Notes under the pieces: generated by a model
Database searches by the model: none
Seen by the model: only the letters and a program-made list of their open reading frames with translations
Told to the model about the DNA's origin: nothing
In this document: positions 30,038 through 38,308 of the stretch, piece by piece
How positions within the stretch are numbered: the first letter of the stretch is position 1
How the letters are laid out: every line of letters starts with the position of its first letter
NCBI GenBank assembly: GCA_003667245.1
Contig: RCNN01000087.1
Span: 1 to 38,308, forward strand
Origin: Heterostelium multicystogenum
Lineage: Eukaryota > Evosea > Eumycetozoa > Acytosteliales > Acytosteliaceae
DNA length: 38,308 nt
Reading direction: 5' to 3'
Made by a program: the position numbers and the translations under genes

Positions 30038-30370
30038 ATGAATACCCTGAAAACCACTGTCGCTGCATTGGCCCTGATCGTTTCCGCCGGCGCGATGGCC
30101 GAAGGTGGAGGCGACCGCACCTTCGCCCAATTGATGCAAAACAATGAGCAAGCCATGGCCGCCTACGCCGCCAGAAAGGGCAAGCCTGCGCCCGAGGTGC
30201 TGGTGTATCGCTACGGCATGAAGCTGGACATTGCCAGGGTGGTGAATGTCACGCCGCCGATCCGCTCGTGCAGTGCGGTGCCGTCACGCATGACCTACGA
30301 AGACTCCACCGGCAAGCTCAACACGCTCCACTACCAAGTGATGGGCATCTGCCGTAACAACGGCAGTTGA
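30038..30370 (+). CDS. DUF2790 periplasmic protein
   Basis: 110 residues, signal peptide MNTLKTTVAALALIVSAGAMA. The core PEVLVYRYGMKLDIARVVNVT, then SCSAVPSRMTYEDSTGKLNTLHYQVMGIC, is the DUF2790 signature. Two cysteines in the core could form a disulfide. GAGGA precedes ATG 30038. Such small periplasmic proteins occur in several copies in pseudomonads, often near metal-response genes. The biochemical role is unknown. The divergent porin and the czc block suggest metal-linked expression (inference). Intact. Confidence 0.88.
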   Translation: MNTLKTTVAALALIVSAGAMAEGGGDRTFAQLMQNNEQAMAAYAARKGKPAPEVLVYRYGMKLDIARVVNVTPPIRSCSAVPSRMTYEDSTGKLNTLHYQVMGICRNNGS

Positions 30371-30475
30371 GGGCTGAAAAAATATAGTTGGGCAATGGGC
30401 TAAAGCTCTCTTAAGAAAATGCCGGCAGCGCCGATGCAGGTCAGATCCCGCCCTCATTTGCCCACCGGTGCCTCC

Positions 30476-31796
30476 ATGTTCAACACCCGTCTCAAGCAGG
30501 AGCTGTCTGCTCTTCGCGAAGAATTATCCAGTTTGCAGCAGGTCAAGGAGAGCCTGGAAAGCGAAATGATGGCCCTGACCCTGGATCCCGAAGGGCGCAT
30601 CGAGTCCGTCAATGCCATCTTCCTTCAAGAGATGGCTTACCAGGCAAGCCAGCTGCAAGGCCGCCTGATCGAGGATCTGGTGCCGGCGCACGTCAAGCAC
30701 GACACCTTTCAACTGCGCTTCACGAACGCCCTGGTGCGTGGCGAACACTTCGCCGGTTCCGTACGCCTGATGCGCGGCAACGGCAATGAGGCGTGGCTGC
30801 GCTCCATCGTGCAACCGGTGCGTGGCAGTGACGGGCGTATCAAGCATATTTCGATGTACTCCAGCGACCTGACCCGCACTATCGAGGCGTCCCGCGAGCA
30901 CGAAAACCTGATCACCGCGCTGGTGCGTTCCACGGCAGTGATTCGAGTTCGACCTCAACGGTAATGTGCTGACGGCCAACGACCGTTTCCTCAACGGCAT
31001 GGGTTACAGCCTGGCGCAGATCCAGGGCAAACATCACCGGATATTCTGTGAGCCGCAGGATGCCGGCAGCGTCGAGTACCAGCAGTTTCTGGAAGCGCCT
31101 GAACGCCGGTGAATTCGTCGCGGGGCGCTTCAAGCGGGTGGACAGCCACGGGCGTGTAGTGTGGCTGGAGGCTTCGTATAACCCGGTGCTTGACGCCAAC
31201 GAGCGGCTGTACAAAGTGGTCAAGTTCGCCACGGTGATCACCGACCAGGTCAACCAGGAACAGGCCGTGGCCGACGCGGCCAACATCGCCTACAGCACCT
31301 CGCTGCACACCGACAGCAGCGCCCAGCGCGGCACCACCGTGGTCACCCAGGCGGTGGAGGTTATGCGCGACCTGGCCAAGCACATGGAGCAGGCGGGTGA
31401 GGGCATTGAAGCGCTGAACGCCCAGTCCCAGGTGATTGGCAGCATCGTCAAGACCATCAGCGGCATCGCCGAGCAGACCAACCTGCTGGCACTCAACGCC
31501 GCCATCGAAGCCGCCCGCGCCGGTGAGCAAGGCCGTGGTTTTTGCGGTGGTGGCCGACGAGGTTCGGCAACTGGCGTCGCGTACCAGCAAGGCCACCGAG
31601 GAAAATCGTCGGCGTGGTGCGCCAGAACCAGGACATGGCCCGCGATGCAGTGGCGCTGATGACCGATGGCCGCCTGCAGGCCGAGCAAGGGCTGGCATTG
31701 GCGGCCGAGGCGGGCACAGTGATCGTCGAGATCCAGGACGGCGCCCAGAAAGTGGTCAGCGCTGTAGGGCAATTCGCCAATCAACTGAGCAGCTAG
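30476..31796 (+). CDS. soluble PAS-PAS methyl-accepting chemotaxis protein (BdlA-like), frameshifted
   Basis: Cytosolic chemoreceptor-type signal transducer of about 438 residues. A short coiled coil ([20 protein letters not shown]) is followed by two PAS domains, first around [18 protein letters not shown] and second around [18 protein letters not shown], and then an MCP signalling hairpin with [20 protein letters not shown] and [10 protein letters not shown]. There is no membrane segment, which fits BdlA, a biofilm-dispersion regulator, better than membrane-bound Aer. Extra bases near 30947, 31087, 31540 and 31604 break the frame four times; all are insertions. I chose ATG 30476 because the N-terminus then matches the coiled-coil start. 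Function from family only. Confidence 0.85.
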
Positions 31797-31850
31797 TCAC
31801 CCGGGCTCATGCTTGAGGTATCGTAGGTTTTTTTTCCGAGCCTTTCGTCC

Positions 31851-32427
31851 ATGAGCCCTAACCATCGCCGTCCCGTCCCGCTGTCCAAGGCCTACCGCTT
31901 GCTCAACCACGGCCCGACCGTACTGGTCAGCGCCGCGCACAAACGGCCAGCGCAACATCATGGCCGCGGCATGGGCGATGCCGCTGGATTTCGAGCCGCC
32001 CAAAGTCGCCGTCGTGCTGGATAAGGCCACCTGGACCCGGCAACTGCTCGAAGGCGCCGGCACTTTCGTGCTCAACGTACCGTGTGCGGCCCAGGCCGAT
32101 ATCGTGCAGACCGTGGGCAACACCACCGGCAGCGAGACCGACAAGTTCGCCGCATATGACTTGCAGACGTTCAGCGGCGAACACACCGAAGCGCCGATGC
32201 TTGAAGGCTGCGTGGCGTGGCTGGAATGCCGCTTGCTGCCGGAACCGCATAACCAGCAGACCTACGATCTGTTCCTCGCCGAAGTGGTGGCCGCCCAGGC
32301 TGATGAGCGCGTATTCAGCGACGGTCGCTGGCATTTCGAAGGGCAGGATGCGCTGCGTACCTTGCACCATGTGGCGGGCGGGCATTTCCTGACGATTGGT
32401 GAGCCGATTGATGGGCGACAGCTTTAA
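31851..32427 (+). CDS. flavin reductase-like FMN-binding split-barrel protein, frameshifted
   Basis: Flavoprotein of the flavin reductase (DIM6/NTAB) family, about 191 residues. The beginning SKAYRLLNHGPTVLVSAAH followed by the NIMAAAW-type motif, then PPKVAVVLDKATWTRQLLE and AGTFVLNVP, are typical of this fold; the C-terminal part contains LFLAEVVAAQADERVF. One extra A near 31943 breaks the frame. The reaction (flavin or other electron transfer with NAD(P)H) is known only for the family. It stands alone 54 bases after the chemoreceptor gene, with a REPIN following. Confidence 0.85.
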
Positions 32428-32461
32428 GCCCAGTGCCAATTCTTCCGGTACAGCCTGGTTT

Positions 32462-32582
32462 TGTGGCGAGGGAGCTTGCTCCCGCTGGAGCGCGAAGCGG
32501 TCCCATTGTTTCCTGCCAATACACTTGGTCGGTAGATATACGACTGCTGCGCAGCCGAGCGGGAGCAAGCTCCCTCGCCACA
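32462..32582. repeat. REPIN with 25-base perfect arms (C)
   Basis: Left arm 32462-32486 begins TGTGGCGAGGGAGCTTGCTC; right arm 32558-32582 is its exact reverse complement. The 71-base centre includes no gene. Sequence class differs from A, B and D and resembles hairpin E. It lies between the flavin reductase-like gene and the convergent LysR gene. Confidence 0.9.
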
Positions 32583-32591
32583 AAGGTTGTG

Positions 32592-33476
32592 TTACCACTG
32601 GGCTTTGCTGAGTGCCTCGGCAAACGCCATCAACTTCGGCGAGTACTGCCGCGATGGCGGATACACCAGCGATATCGCCCGACTGCGCCCGGCAAATTCC
32701 TCCAGCAAGGGCACCAGGCGCCCGGCCGCCAGATCTTCCCGCACCGCAAAGTCCATCACCTGGGCGATGCCGAATCCGCCCAGCGCGCCGTCCACCAGCG
32801 CATCGCCGATATCAAAGATCAACCGCCCCTCGACACTCACGTCCTGCACCCTGCCATCGAGCATGAACTGCCAGTCCACCAGCCGGCTGGTACGCAGGTT
32901 ACGTACGGTCAGGCAATTGTGGTCCTGGAGTTCATCGACGGTCTGCGGCGTACCAAAACGCGCGAGATAAGCCGGTGCGGCGACGGTGACCCAGCGCAGC
33001 GGTGGCAGTGCCCGGGCGATCAGGCGTTGGTCCTGGATGTCGCCGGTGCGCAGCAAGGCGTCAAAGCCTTCGTCGACGATGTCCACCAGGCGGTCGGTCA
33101 TTACCGCTTCAATGCGCAGGTCGGGGTATTGCAGGGTCAGCTCGCCGATCACCGGCATCACCACCTTGCGGCCAAACAACGAGGGCGTGCTGATCTTCAG
33201 CAAACCGGACGGTGAGGCACGGCGGTCGAGCATTTGCCGCTCGGCTTCGGCCAGTTCCGCCAGCAGCGGCGCGCTGCGTTCATACAGCATCTGCCCGTCG
33301 GGCGTGAGGCTGACGCTGCGGGTGTTGCGTTGCAGCAGGCGCACACCCAGCTGGTTTTCCAGCCGGGAAATGGCCCGGGACAAGCCCGATTGGGTCAGCC
33401 CCAGGTCTCCGGCGGCGCGCGTGAAACTGCGGGTTTCGGCGACGCGCACCAGCAGGCGAACAGCATTCAGATCCAT
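32592..33476 (-). CDS. LysR-type transcriptional regulator
   Basis: 294-residue LysR regulator. N-terminal winged helix-turn-helix in residues 1-60 (RSFTRAAGDLGLTQSGLSRAISRLENQLG), C-terminal periplasmic-binding-like effector domain from about 90 (LLKISTPSLFGRKVVMPVI). I chose ATG 33476 because MDLNAVRLLVRVAETRSF is the usual LysR start; an extension to 33650 would run into the divergent gene. It is divergent from the drug exporter at 33571 and probably controls it. An inverted repeat at 33500-33517 lies between them. Intact. Confidence 0.93.
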   Translation of the reverse strand: MDLNAVRLLVRVAETRSFTRAAGDLGLTQSGLSRAISRLENQLGVRLLQRNTRSVSLTPDGQMLYERSAPLLAELAEAERQMLDRRASPSGLLKISTPSLFGRKVVMPVIGELTLQYPDLRIEAVMTDRLVDIVDEGFDALLRTGDIQDQRLIARALPPLRWVTVAAPAYLARFGTPQTVDELQDHNCLTVRNLRTSRLVDWQFMLDGRVQDVSVEGRLIFDIGDALVDGALGGFGIAQVMDFAVREDLAAGRLVPLLEEFAGRSRAISLVYPPSRQYSPKLMAFAEALSKAQW

Positions 33477-33499
33477 GATTAAAGTCATTACTGAAAGAG

Positions 33500-33517
33500 T
33501 GATAGGGCTATTTATCA
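33500..33517. promoter_or_regulatory. putative LysR operator
   Basis: TGATA-N8-TATCA, an inverted repeat in the 94-base region between the LysR gene and the exporter. Size and position suit a LysR binding site, though the usual T-N11-A spacing is only approximated. Confidence 0.4.
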
Positions 33518-33570
33518 TCTGTTGGGCATGAAAGAAACTGGCGCCTCTCATTTTCAGGCAGGACGCTGTG

Positions 33571-34968
33571 ATGTCTTCTTCTCGACCCTCTGGCTGGATG
33601 CTGTTGCTGCTGGCAACCGCGCAACTGATCATCGCCCTCGACGCGACCATCGTGTTTGTCGCGCTGCCGCAAATCGGCAGCCACCTGGGGTTTTCTGCCC
33701 AGCAATTGCAGTGGGTGGTCAGTGCCTACAGCGTGGCGTTTGGTGGCTTCCTGTTGCTGGGCGGTCGGGCGGCGGACCTGTTGGGCAAACGGCGCTTGTA
33801 CATGCTTGGCCAGTCGCTGTACGCGCTGTCTTCCCTGGCGGCGGTGCTCGGTGGCAGCGCCTTGCTGCTGGTGCTGGCGCGGGCGGTGCAGGGCGTGGGC
33901 GGCGCGCTGTTGTTCCCGGCCACGCTGGCGCTGATCAACACCCACTACGCCGAAGGGCCCGCGCGTCATCGGGCGTTTGCCGTGTGGAGCGCGGCGTCTG
34001 CGGCGGGCCTGGCAATGGGCGCGTTGCTCGGCGGCGTGCTGACCCAGGCCTGGGGCTGGGAAGCGGTGTTTCTGGTGAACGTGCCGTTGGCCGGCGCCTG
34101 CGCCCTGGCGGCGCGCTACTGGATTCCCGCCGATGGCGAGCGGGCCCGCGGGCGCAACTTTGATATCAGCGGTGCGTTGACCGTGACGCTGGGCGGCACC
34201 TTGCTGGTGTTCTCCCTGGTGCAGGGGCCGGAGTGGGGCTGGGCGGCGCCGTCGACCCTGGGCTGCATGGCCTTGGCGTTGGTGCTGCTCGGGTTGTTTG
34301 GGTGGATCGAACACCGGGGCCGTGATCCGTTGATGCCGCTTCGCTTGTTGGGCTATCGCGAGTTGCGCATGGCCATGGTGTTGACGGCGGTGTTCATGAG
34401 CAGCTTTGGCGTGCAGTACTACTTTTTGGCGGTGTATTACCAGCAGGTCTACGGCTACAGCGTGTTGCAGGCGGGGTTGGCGTTTTTGCCGGCGACGCTG
34501 GTGTGCACCGCGGGCATCTGGCTGGCGGAGCGTTCATTGGCGCGTCTGGGGTTGCGCAACACCCTGGTCAGCGGCCAGTTGGCGGGCGCGGTGGGTATCG
34601 CTTTGGTATGTGTGGCGTTGCCGACGGGGGCGGGGTTCTGGTCGTTGCTGCCGGGGATTTTCATCCTGAGTATTGGCCAGGGCATGACCTGGACGGCGAT
34701 GTGGGTGGCCGCCGGGCTGGGCATCCGGCCGGGCGAGCAGGGCGTGGCGGCAGGCATGGCGTCCACCAGCCAGCAGATTGGCGGTGCGTTGGGGCTGGCG
34801 TTGCTGGTGTCGTTGGCGAATGCCGGAGGGTCGACGGGCGCGGCGCAGGCGGGCGGGATTGAACTGGCGTTGTGGTGGAGCGCGGCGATTGCCCTGGCGG
34901 GGGCGGTTCTGGCGTTAGCACTTAAAGAGCGAGCCCCAGCGTCGAATACGATTTCGGCAGCGACATAG
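33571..34968 (+). CDS. MFS multidrug exporter, DHA2 (14-TM) family
   Basis: 465-residue, 14-helix drug:H+ antiporter of the EmrB/QacA type in the inner membrane. TM1 has LIIALDATIVFVALPQI (the D-x-T-I-V-N/F-V-A-L-P motif), then LGGRAADLLGKRRLYMLG after TM2, RAVQGVGGALLFPATLALI in TM4 and GALLGGVLTQAWGWEAVFLVNVP in TM5 (motif C). ATG 33571 has AGGA upstream; GTG 33568 would add one residue. No EmrA-type adaptor gene follows. Expression is probably under the divergent LysR gene. Substrate unknown. Intact. Confidence 0.92.
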   Translation: MSSSRPSGWMLLLLATAQLIIALDATIVFVALPQIGSHLGFSAQQLQWVVSAYSVAFGGFLLLGGRAADLLGKRRLYMLGQSLYALSSLAAVLGGSALLLVLARAVQGVGGALLFPATLALINTHYAEGPARHRAFAVWSAASAAGLAMGALLGGVLTQAWGWEAVFLVNVPLAGACALAARYWIPADGERARGRNFDISGALTVTLGGTLLVFSLVQGPEWGWAAPSTLGCMALALVLLGLFGWIEHRGRDPLMPLRLLGYRELRMAMVLTAVFMSSFGVQYYFLAVYYQQVYGYSVLQAGLAFLPATLVCTAGIWLAERSLARLGLRNTLVSGQLAGAVGIALVCVALPTGAGFWSLLPGIFILSIGQGMTWTAMWVAAGLGIRPGEQGVAAGMASTSQQIGGALGLALLVSLANAGGSTGAAQAGGIELALWWSAAIALAGAVLALALKERAPASNTISAAT

Positions 34969-34974
34969 TTCAAA

Positions 34975-35064
34975 TGTGGGAGCGGGCTTGCTCGCGAAGG
35001 CGGTGGATCAGTCAATGCATTCAGTAGCTGACACACCGCATTCGCGAGCAAGCCCGCTCCCACA
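34975..35064. repeat. REPIN-like inverted REP pair (D)
   Basis: Left copy TGTGGGAGCGGGCTTGCTCG and on from 34975; inverted copy 35041-35064. Same sequence class as A and B. It lies between the convergent exporter and AraC genes. Confidence 0.88.
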
Positions 35065-35090
35065 GGTTGATCGCGTTTCAAGGCGGGATT

Positions 35091-35894
35091 TCAGCGCCCG
35101 AGCATCTTCACCCAGCGCGACGGCGGCATGCCGAAAGTGCTGCGGAACTGGCGGGTCATGTGGCTCTGGTCGGTGAAGCCGGCGGTCAGTGCCGCATCTA
35201 CCAATGACTGGCCCTGGCCCAGCAGGCTGCGCACCAGGTCCAGGCGGCGCATGGTCAGGTAGCGATAGGGGCTGGTGCCGAACAACAAACGAAAATCCCG
35301 CGACAACGCCCAGCGGTCGCGGTTGGCGTGTTCCGCCATTTCATCGAGGGTAATCGGGCGGCCCAGGGCGCTGTGGATAAATTCCCGTGCGCGCTCGGCG
35401 GCCCGGTAGTCGAAGGTCTTGCGATTGACCGTGATGCCCGACGCGTTATTCAGCGCCTGGGCCAGGTCAAACATCGCGTCCTGTTCCTGCAGCGGGTCAA
35501 TCGGGCAATCCAGGCTTTGCAGCAACACTTCACTGGCGCGGTACAGCCACGGGTCGCTGGACAATCCGCCGGGGATGAACGGTAACGGCTTGCCGCCGAG
35601 CACCTGCTGGATCAGCGCCGGCTCCACGTAAATCATCCGGTATTTGAAACCTTCCTCGCTGCCGGCCCAGCCGTCATGCACTTCATCGGGATGGATCACC
35701 ATGGTCCGCCCCGGCAGGCTGTGGGTCATGCCGCCGCGATAGTGAAAGCTCTGCACACCGAACAGGGTACGGCCGATGGCATAGGTGTCGTGGCGATGGG
35801 GGTCGAAGCCAAACCCGGCAAAATACGCCTCGATGCGCTCCAGGCCACTGGCATGGGGCGCGCGGTGCAGCCAGTCGAGAGAGGGTTTGATCAT
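35091..35894 (-). CDS. AraC-family transcriptional regulator
   Basis: 267 residues. N-terminal cupin-type sensor domain (FDPHRHDTYAIGRTLFGVQSF, HPDEVHDGW), C-terminal pair of helix-turn-helix motifs (ITLDEMAEHANRDRWALSRDF and SLVDAALTAGFTDQSHMTRQF), ending in the family-typical FGMPPSRWVKM. This subtype is often found beside LysE-type exporters, and one lies at 36916. The start ATG 35894 is the first in frame. It is divergent from the DUF2975 gene. Intact. Confidence 0.93.
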   Translation of the reverse strand: MIKPSLDWLHRAPHASGLERIEAYFAGFGFDPHRHDTYAIGRTLFGVQSFHYRGGMTHSLPGRTMVIHPDEVHDGWAGSEEGFKYRMIYVEPALIQQVLGGKPLPFIPGGLSSDPWLYRASEVLLQSLDCPIDPLQEQDAMFDLAQALNNASGITVNRKTFDYRAAERAREFIHSALGRPITLDEMAEHANRDRWALSRDFRLLFGTSPYRYLTMRRLDLVRSLLGQGQSLVDAALTAGFTDQSHMTRQFRSTFGMPPSRWVKMLGR

Positions 35895-36022
35895 GGTGTC
35901 AGTCGCAGGTCGGGACGCAAATACGTTACCCCAGTGTGACCGGGCTGTCTGCTGCGGTCTTGAACGATTGTGCCACTGCTGAAATTTCGGGGGCAGTACC
36001 GGCTTTGCGTTAAGGTATCGCT

Positions 36023-36060
36023 AATCATTAAAAAATGATTGTTTTACGATAATTAATCGT
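36023..36060. promoter_or_regulatory. two adjacent AT-rich palindromes, putative operator
   Basis: AATCATT-AAAA-AATGATT (36023-36040) and ACGAT-AATTA-ATCGT (36046-36060), 37-74 bases before the DUF2975 gene start, in a locally AT-rich stretch. A good candidate for promoter and autoregulatory operator of the DUF2975/XRE operon. Confidence 0.45.
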
Positions 36061-36096
36061 TTATTTTTCCGCCTCAAATTTCTCAGAGGCTTATCC

Positions 36097-36652
36097 ATGA
36101 ATTCCCAACGTCTTGCCCAGCTCAGCCAGCGCATGGCATTGCTTACCCTGTTGTTGATCGTCGCCATACTGCTGCTCAATACCGCTGCGTGGCTTTACCC
36201 GGTGCAAAGCGCTTCGTTCGGGTTTGGTTTCGCCCTGAGTGGGTCAACAGATCGAGGGACGGGCGGAGATCGTTGCGACGTTCCCTTGGTGGCAGACACT
36301 GGGCGGCGTCCTGCTCTCCAGCATTCCCTTGATGGCGCTGGTGTCCGGTTTGAATCATTTGCGCCAGCTGTTCCAGAACTATGCTCGTGGGGAGTATTTT
36401 TCCAGCGCCGCCGCGCAGCACTTGGGTAAAGTAGGCCGGGCCGTGGCACTGTGGGTGTTGCTGGATTTTCTGTGTGAGCCCTTGCTCAGTGTCTGGGTCA
36501 CGATGAACGAGCCGGTTGGCCAGCGGCTGCTCACCTTGAGTTTTACCCCGCCCAGCATCGTGGCGCTGTTTCTCGCCGGCTGCATCTCGGTGATCGCGCG
36601 TATCCTGTGGCAGGCCAGTGAAGTGGATTCTGAAAACCGCACGTTTGTTTGA
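36097..36652 (+). CDS. DUF2975 membrane protein, frameshifted
   Basis: About 184 residues with four hydrophobic segments: MALLTLLLIVAILLLNTAAW, LGGVLLSSIPLMALVSGL, a segment around AVALWVLLDFLCEPLL, and PSIVALFLAGCISVIARIL. The layout and the RQLFQNYARGEYFSSAAAQHL stretch match DUF2975. One extra G near 36242 breaks the frame after the first helix. An XRE regulator follows 7 bases later, the usual partner of this family. The function of the pair is not established; membrane-controlled sequestration of the regulator is speculation. Confidence 0.82.
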
Positions 36653-36659
36653 GAACAGC

Positions 36660-36875
36660 ATGTCTATTGTGATTGAGTTGGACGTTATGCTCGCCCGGCG
36701 CAAGGTCAAGTCCAAGGACCTGGCCGCCGCCATTGGTATCACCGAACAAAACCTGTCATTGCTCAAGCAAGGCAAGGTCAAGGGCATACGGCTGGCGACC
36801 TTGGATGCAATCTGCAAGTATCTGGAGTGTCAGCCGGGCGACCTGCTGGTGCATGAACCCGAACCTGAGCTGTAA
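36660..36875 (+). CDS. XRE/Cro-type HTH regulator (YozG-like)
   Basis: 71-residue single helix-turn-helix protein: IELDVMLARRKVKSKDLAAAIG, then ITEQNLSLLKQGKVKGIRLATL and the tail DAICKYLECQPGDLLVHEPE, typical of the small Cro/CI regulators that follow DUF2975 genes. ATG 36660 lies 7 bases after the DUF2975 stop, so both are in one operon. Likely an autoregulator at the palindromes 36023-36060 (inference). Intact. Confidence 0.9.
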   Translation: MSIVIELDVMLARRKVKSKDLAAAIGITEQNLSLLKQGKVKGIRLATLDAICKYLECQPGDLLVHEPEPEL

Positions 36876-36915
36876 ACGGCAAGGATCTTTAATTCCCTGA
36901 AGGATGGATCAACCG

Positions 36916-37554
36916 ATGCTTTTCCCAAGCCTGCCGTACGCCGCGCCTCTTCTGTCGCTGGCCTTGCTCTGGACCGTCGCGGTCGTGACGCCAGGCCCGA
37001 ACTTTTTCAATACCGCGCAGTTGGCTGCCAGTTGCTCACGTCGCCATGGCGTAGTGGCGTCCGCTGGCGTGGCCACTGGCACCGTGATGTGGGGCCTGGC
37101 CGGCGGCTTGGGGATCAAGTCATTGTTTACCGCAGCGCCGATGTTGTACCTCGCGTTCAAGATCATCGGCGGCTGCTACCTGATTTACCTGGGGTTGAAA
37201 CTGTTCCGGCGCTCGGCACCGGCCATGGCCCAGAACCTGTTGCCCGACGAACCTCGGCGTTCGTTGTTTTCCGCCTGGCGCCTGGGTTTGCTGGGCAACC
37301 TGTCCAACCCCAAGGCGGCGCTGTTCGTCGCGACGATCTTTGCATCCACCATGCCGCAGTCACCGTCGCCGACGCTGCTGACCCTGGCCGTGATCACCAT
37401 GGCGACCTTGTCATTCAGTTGGTACTCCTGCGTGGCACTGGTGTTTTCCAGTGAGCGGATGGCCAACGTCTATGCCCGCTCGCGCAAGTGGCTGGACCGG
37501 TTTGCCGGTGGTTGTTACGTACTGTTCGGGGCCACGCTGGTAGCGAATCGCTGA
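36916..37554 (+). CDS. LysE/RhtB-family amino acid exporter
   Basis: 212-residue, six-helix exporter of the LysE/RhtB family in the inner membrane. Typical parts are VTPGPNFFNTAQLAASCSRR (the TPGPN motif), KIIGGCYLIYLGLKLFR and LGNLSNPKAALFVATIFAS. I prefer ATG 36916 because GGA/AAGGA lies at usable distance; ATG 36904 overlaps that Shine-Dalgarno sequence. The substrate is an amino acid or related metabolite (family knowledge). The nearby AraC gene may regulate it, but the DUF2975/XRE operon lies between. Intact. Confidence 0.9.
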   Translation: MLFPSLPYAAPLLSLALLWTVAVVTPGPNFFNTAQLAASCSRRHGVVASAGVATGTVMWGLAGGLGIKSLFTAAPMLYLAFKIIGGCYLIYLGLKLFRRSAPAMAQNLLPDEPRRSLFSAWRLGLLGNLSNPKAALFVATIFASTMPQSPSPTLLTLAVITMATLSFSWYSCVALVFSSERMANVYARSRKWLDRFAGGCYVLFGATLVANR

Positions 37555-37597
37555 CGGCTCATGGTAAGAAGCCTTACTTTCAAACGTGAGGCCGATC

Positions 37598-38308
37598 ATG
37601 AGCAAGCTGCGGGTAGGGATTATTTTTGGTGGCCGTTCGGCCGAGCACGAAGTGTCGCTGCAATCGGCGCGCAACATCGTCGATGCACTGGACCGTTCGC
37701 GCTTTGAGCCGATCCTGATCGGCATCGACAAGGCCGGCCACTGGCACCTCAACGACACCTCGGGCTTTCTGCTCAACGAAGAAAACCCGGCGCTGATCGC
37801 CCTCAATCAATCCAATCGTGAACTGGCCGTGGTGCCGGGCAAGGCCAGCCAGCAACTGGTGGAAACCGCCAGCCAGGCCTCGTTGGAACATGTCGATGTG
37901 ATCTTCCCGATCGTCCACGGCACCCTCGGCGAAGACGGCTGCCTGCAAGGCCTGCTGCGCATGGCCGACTTGCCGTTTGTCGGCTCCGATGTGCTGGGCT
38001 CGGCCGTGTGCATGGACAAGGACATCAGCAAACGCCTGCTGCGCGATGCCGGGATTGCCGTGACGCCGTTCATTACCCTCAACCGTCGCACGGCGGCGCG
38101 AACCACCTTCGAACAAGCCCGGCAGAAACTCGGAGTGCCGATGTTCGTGAAACCGGCGAAACCAGGGTTCGTCCGTGGGCGTGAGCAAGGTGGGGCAGCG
38201 AGGCTGAATATCATGCCGCCGTAGAAACTGGCCCTCGGGTTTGATGAAAAGGTGCTGGTGGAGTCGGCGGTAAAAGGCCGGGAAATCGAATGCGCCGTGT
38301 TGGGAACG
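37598..38308 (+). CDS. ddlA: D-alanine--D-alanine ligase, 5' part, frameshifted
   Basis: ATP-grasp ligase that joins two D-alanines for peptidoglycan precursor synthesis in the cytoplasm. The beginning [20 protein letters not shown] and the stretch [20 protein letters not shown] (with the catalytic serine region GRSAEHEVS) are characteristic; the longer N-terminal domain suits DdlA rather than the division-cluster DdlB. I chose ATG 37598, with GAGG 8 bases upstream, over GTG 37586. Three extra bases near 38158, 38191 and 38227 break the frame, and the gene continues past the window. It is outside the dcw cluster, so a second ligase is expected elsewhere. Confidence 0.92.

Noticed and set aside
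38158..38308. ddl as a true pseudogene
   Set aside because: Conserved ligase sequence continues in the shifted frames up to the window edge and the breaks match the homopolymer-type indels seen throughout.

Overview
The window is a piece of a Pseudomonas chromosome, most likely of the P. fluorescens group. I infer this from the high GC content, the local gene order mksB-mksE-mksF / holD-rimI / small acidic protein / beta-carbonic anhydrase (as remembered for the PA4676-PA4686 region of P. aeruginosa), the czc-oprD-DUF2790 block, and the pseudomonad REP palindromes between genes. There is no prophage, integrase, insertion sequence, CRISPR array, tRNA or rRNA that I can support. The DNA looks like core and near-core genome.

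Layout. 1-1717: 3' part of a PqiB-type MCE protein. 1891-6706 (minus): the MksFEB condensin operon, read F to E to B. 6874-8095 (plus): holD and rimI, with two perfect DnaA boxes between mksF and holD. 8231-9951: acidic hypothetical protein, carbonic anhydrase, and a SET-domain protein. 10123-13114 (minus): a cysteine-containing periplasmic protein downstream of a Tat-exported phosphoesterase. 13274-13906 (plus): a MNT/HEPN toxin-antitoxin pair. 13930-18297: three transporters (AtoE-type, MHS-type MFS, GntP-type). 18515-30370: a large metal-resistance block with czcD, an orphan czcR paralogue, czcCBA, czcS-czcR, a 61-residue secreted protein, an OprD porin and a DUF2790 protein. 30476-32427: a soluble PAS-PAS chemoreceptor and a flavin reductase-like protein. 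32592-34968: a LysR regulator divergent from a 14-TM drug exporter. 35091-37554: an AraC regulator, a DUF2975/XRE pair and a LysE exporter. 37598-end: the start of D-Ala-D-Ala ligase.

The metal block reads as one zinc/cadmium/cobalt response. CzcRS senses metal, CzcCBA pumps it across both membranes, CzcD moves it from cytoplasm to periplasm, and OprD with the small periplasmic proteins are probable co-regulated targets.

The main caveat is sequence quality. About 35 single-base indels, mostly in short homopolymers, break fifteen otherwise well conserved genes, while other stretches are clean. I read these as sequencing or assembly errors rather than decay. Broken genes are therefore annotated over their full span as CDS, with the break sites given.
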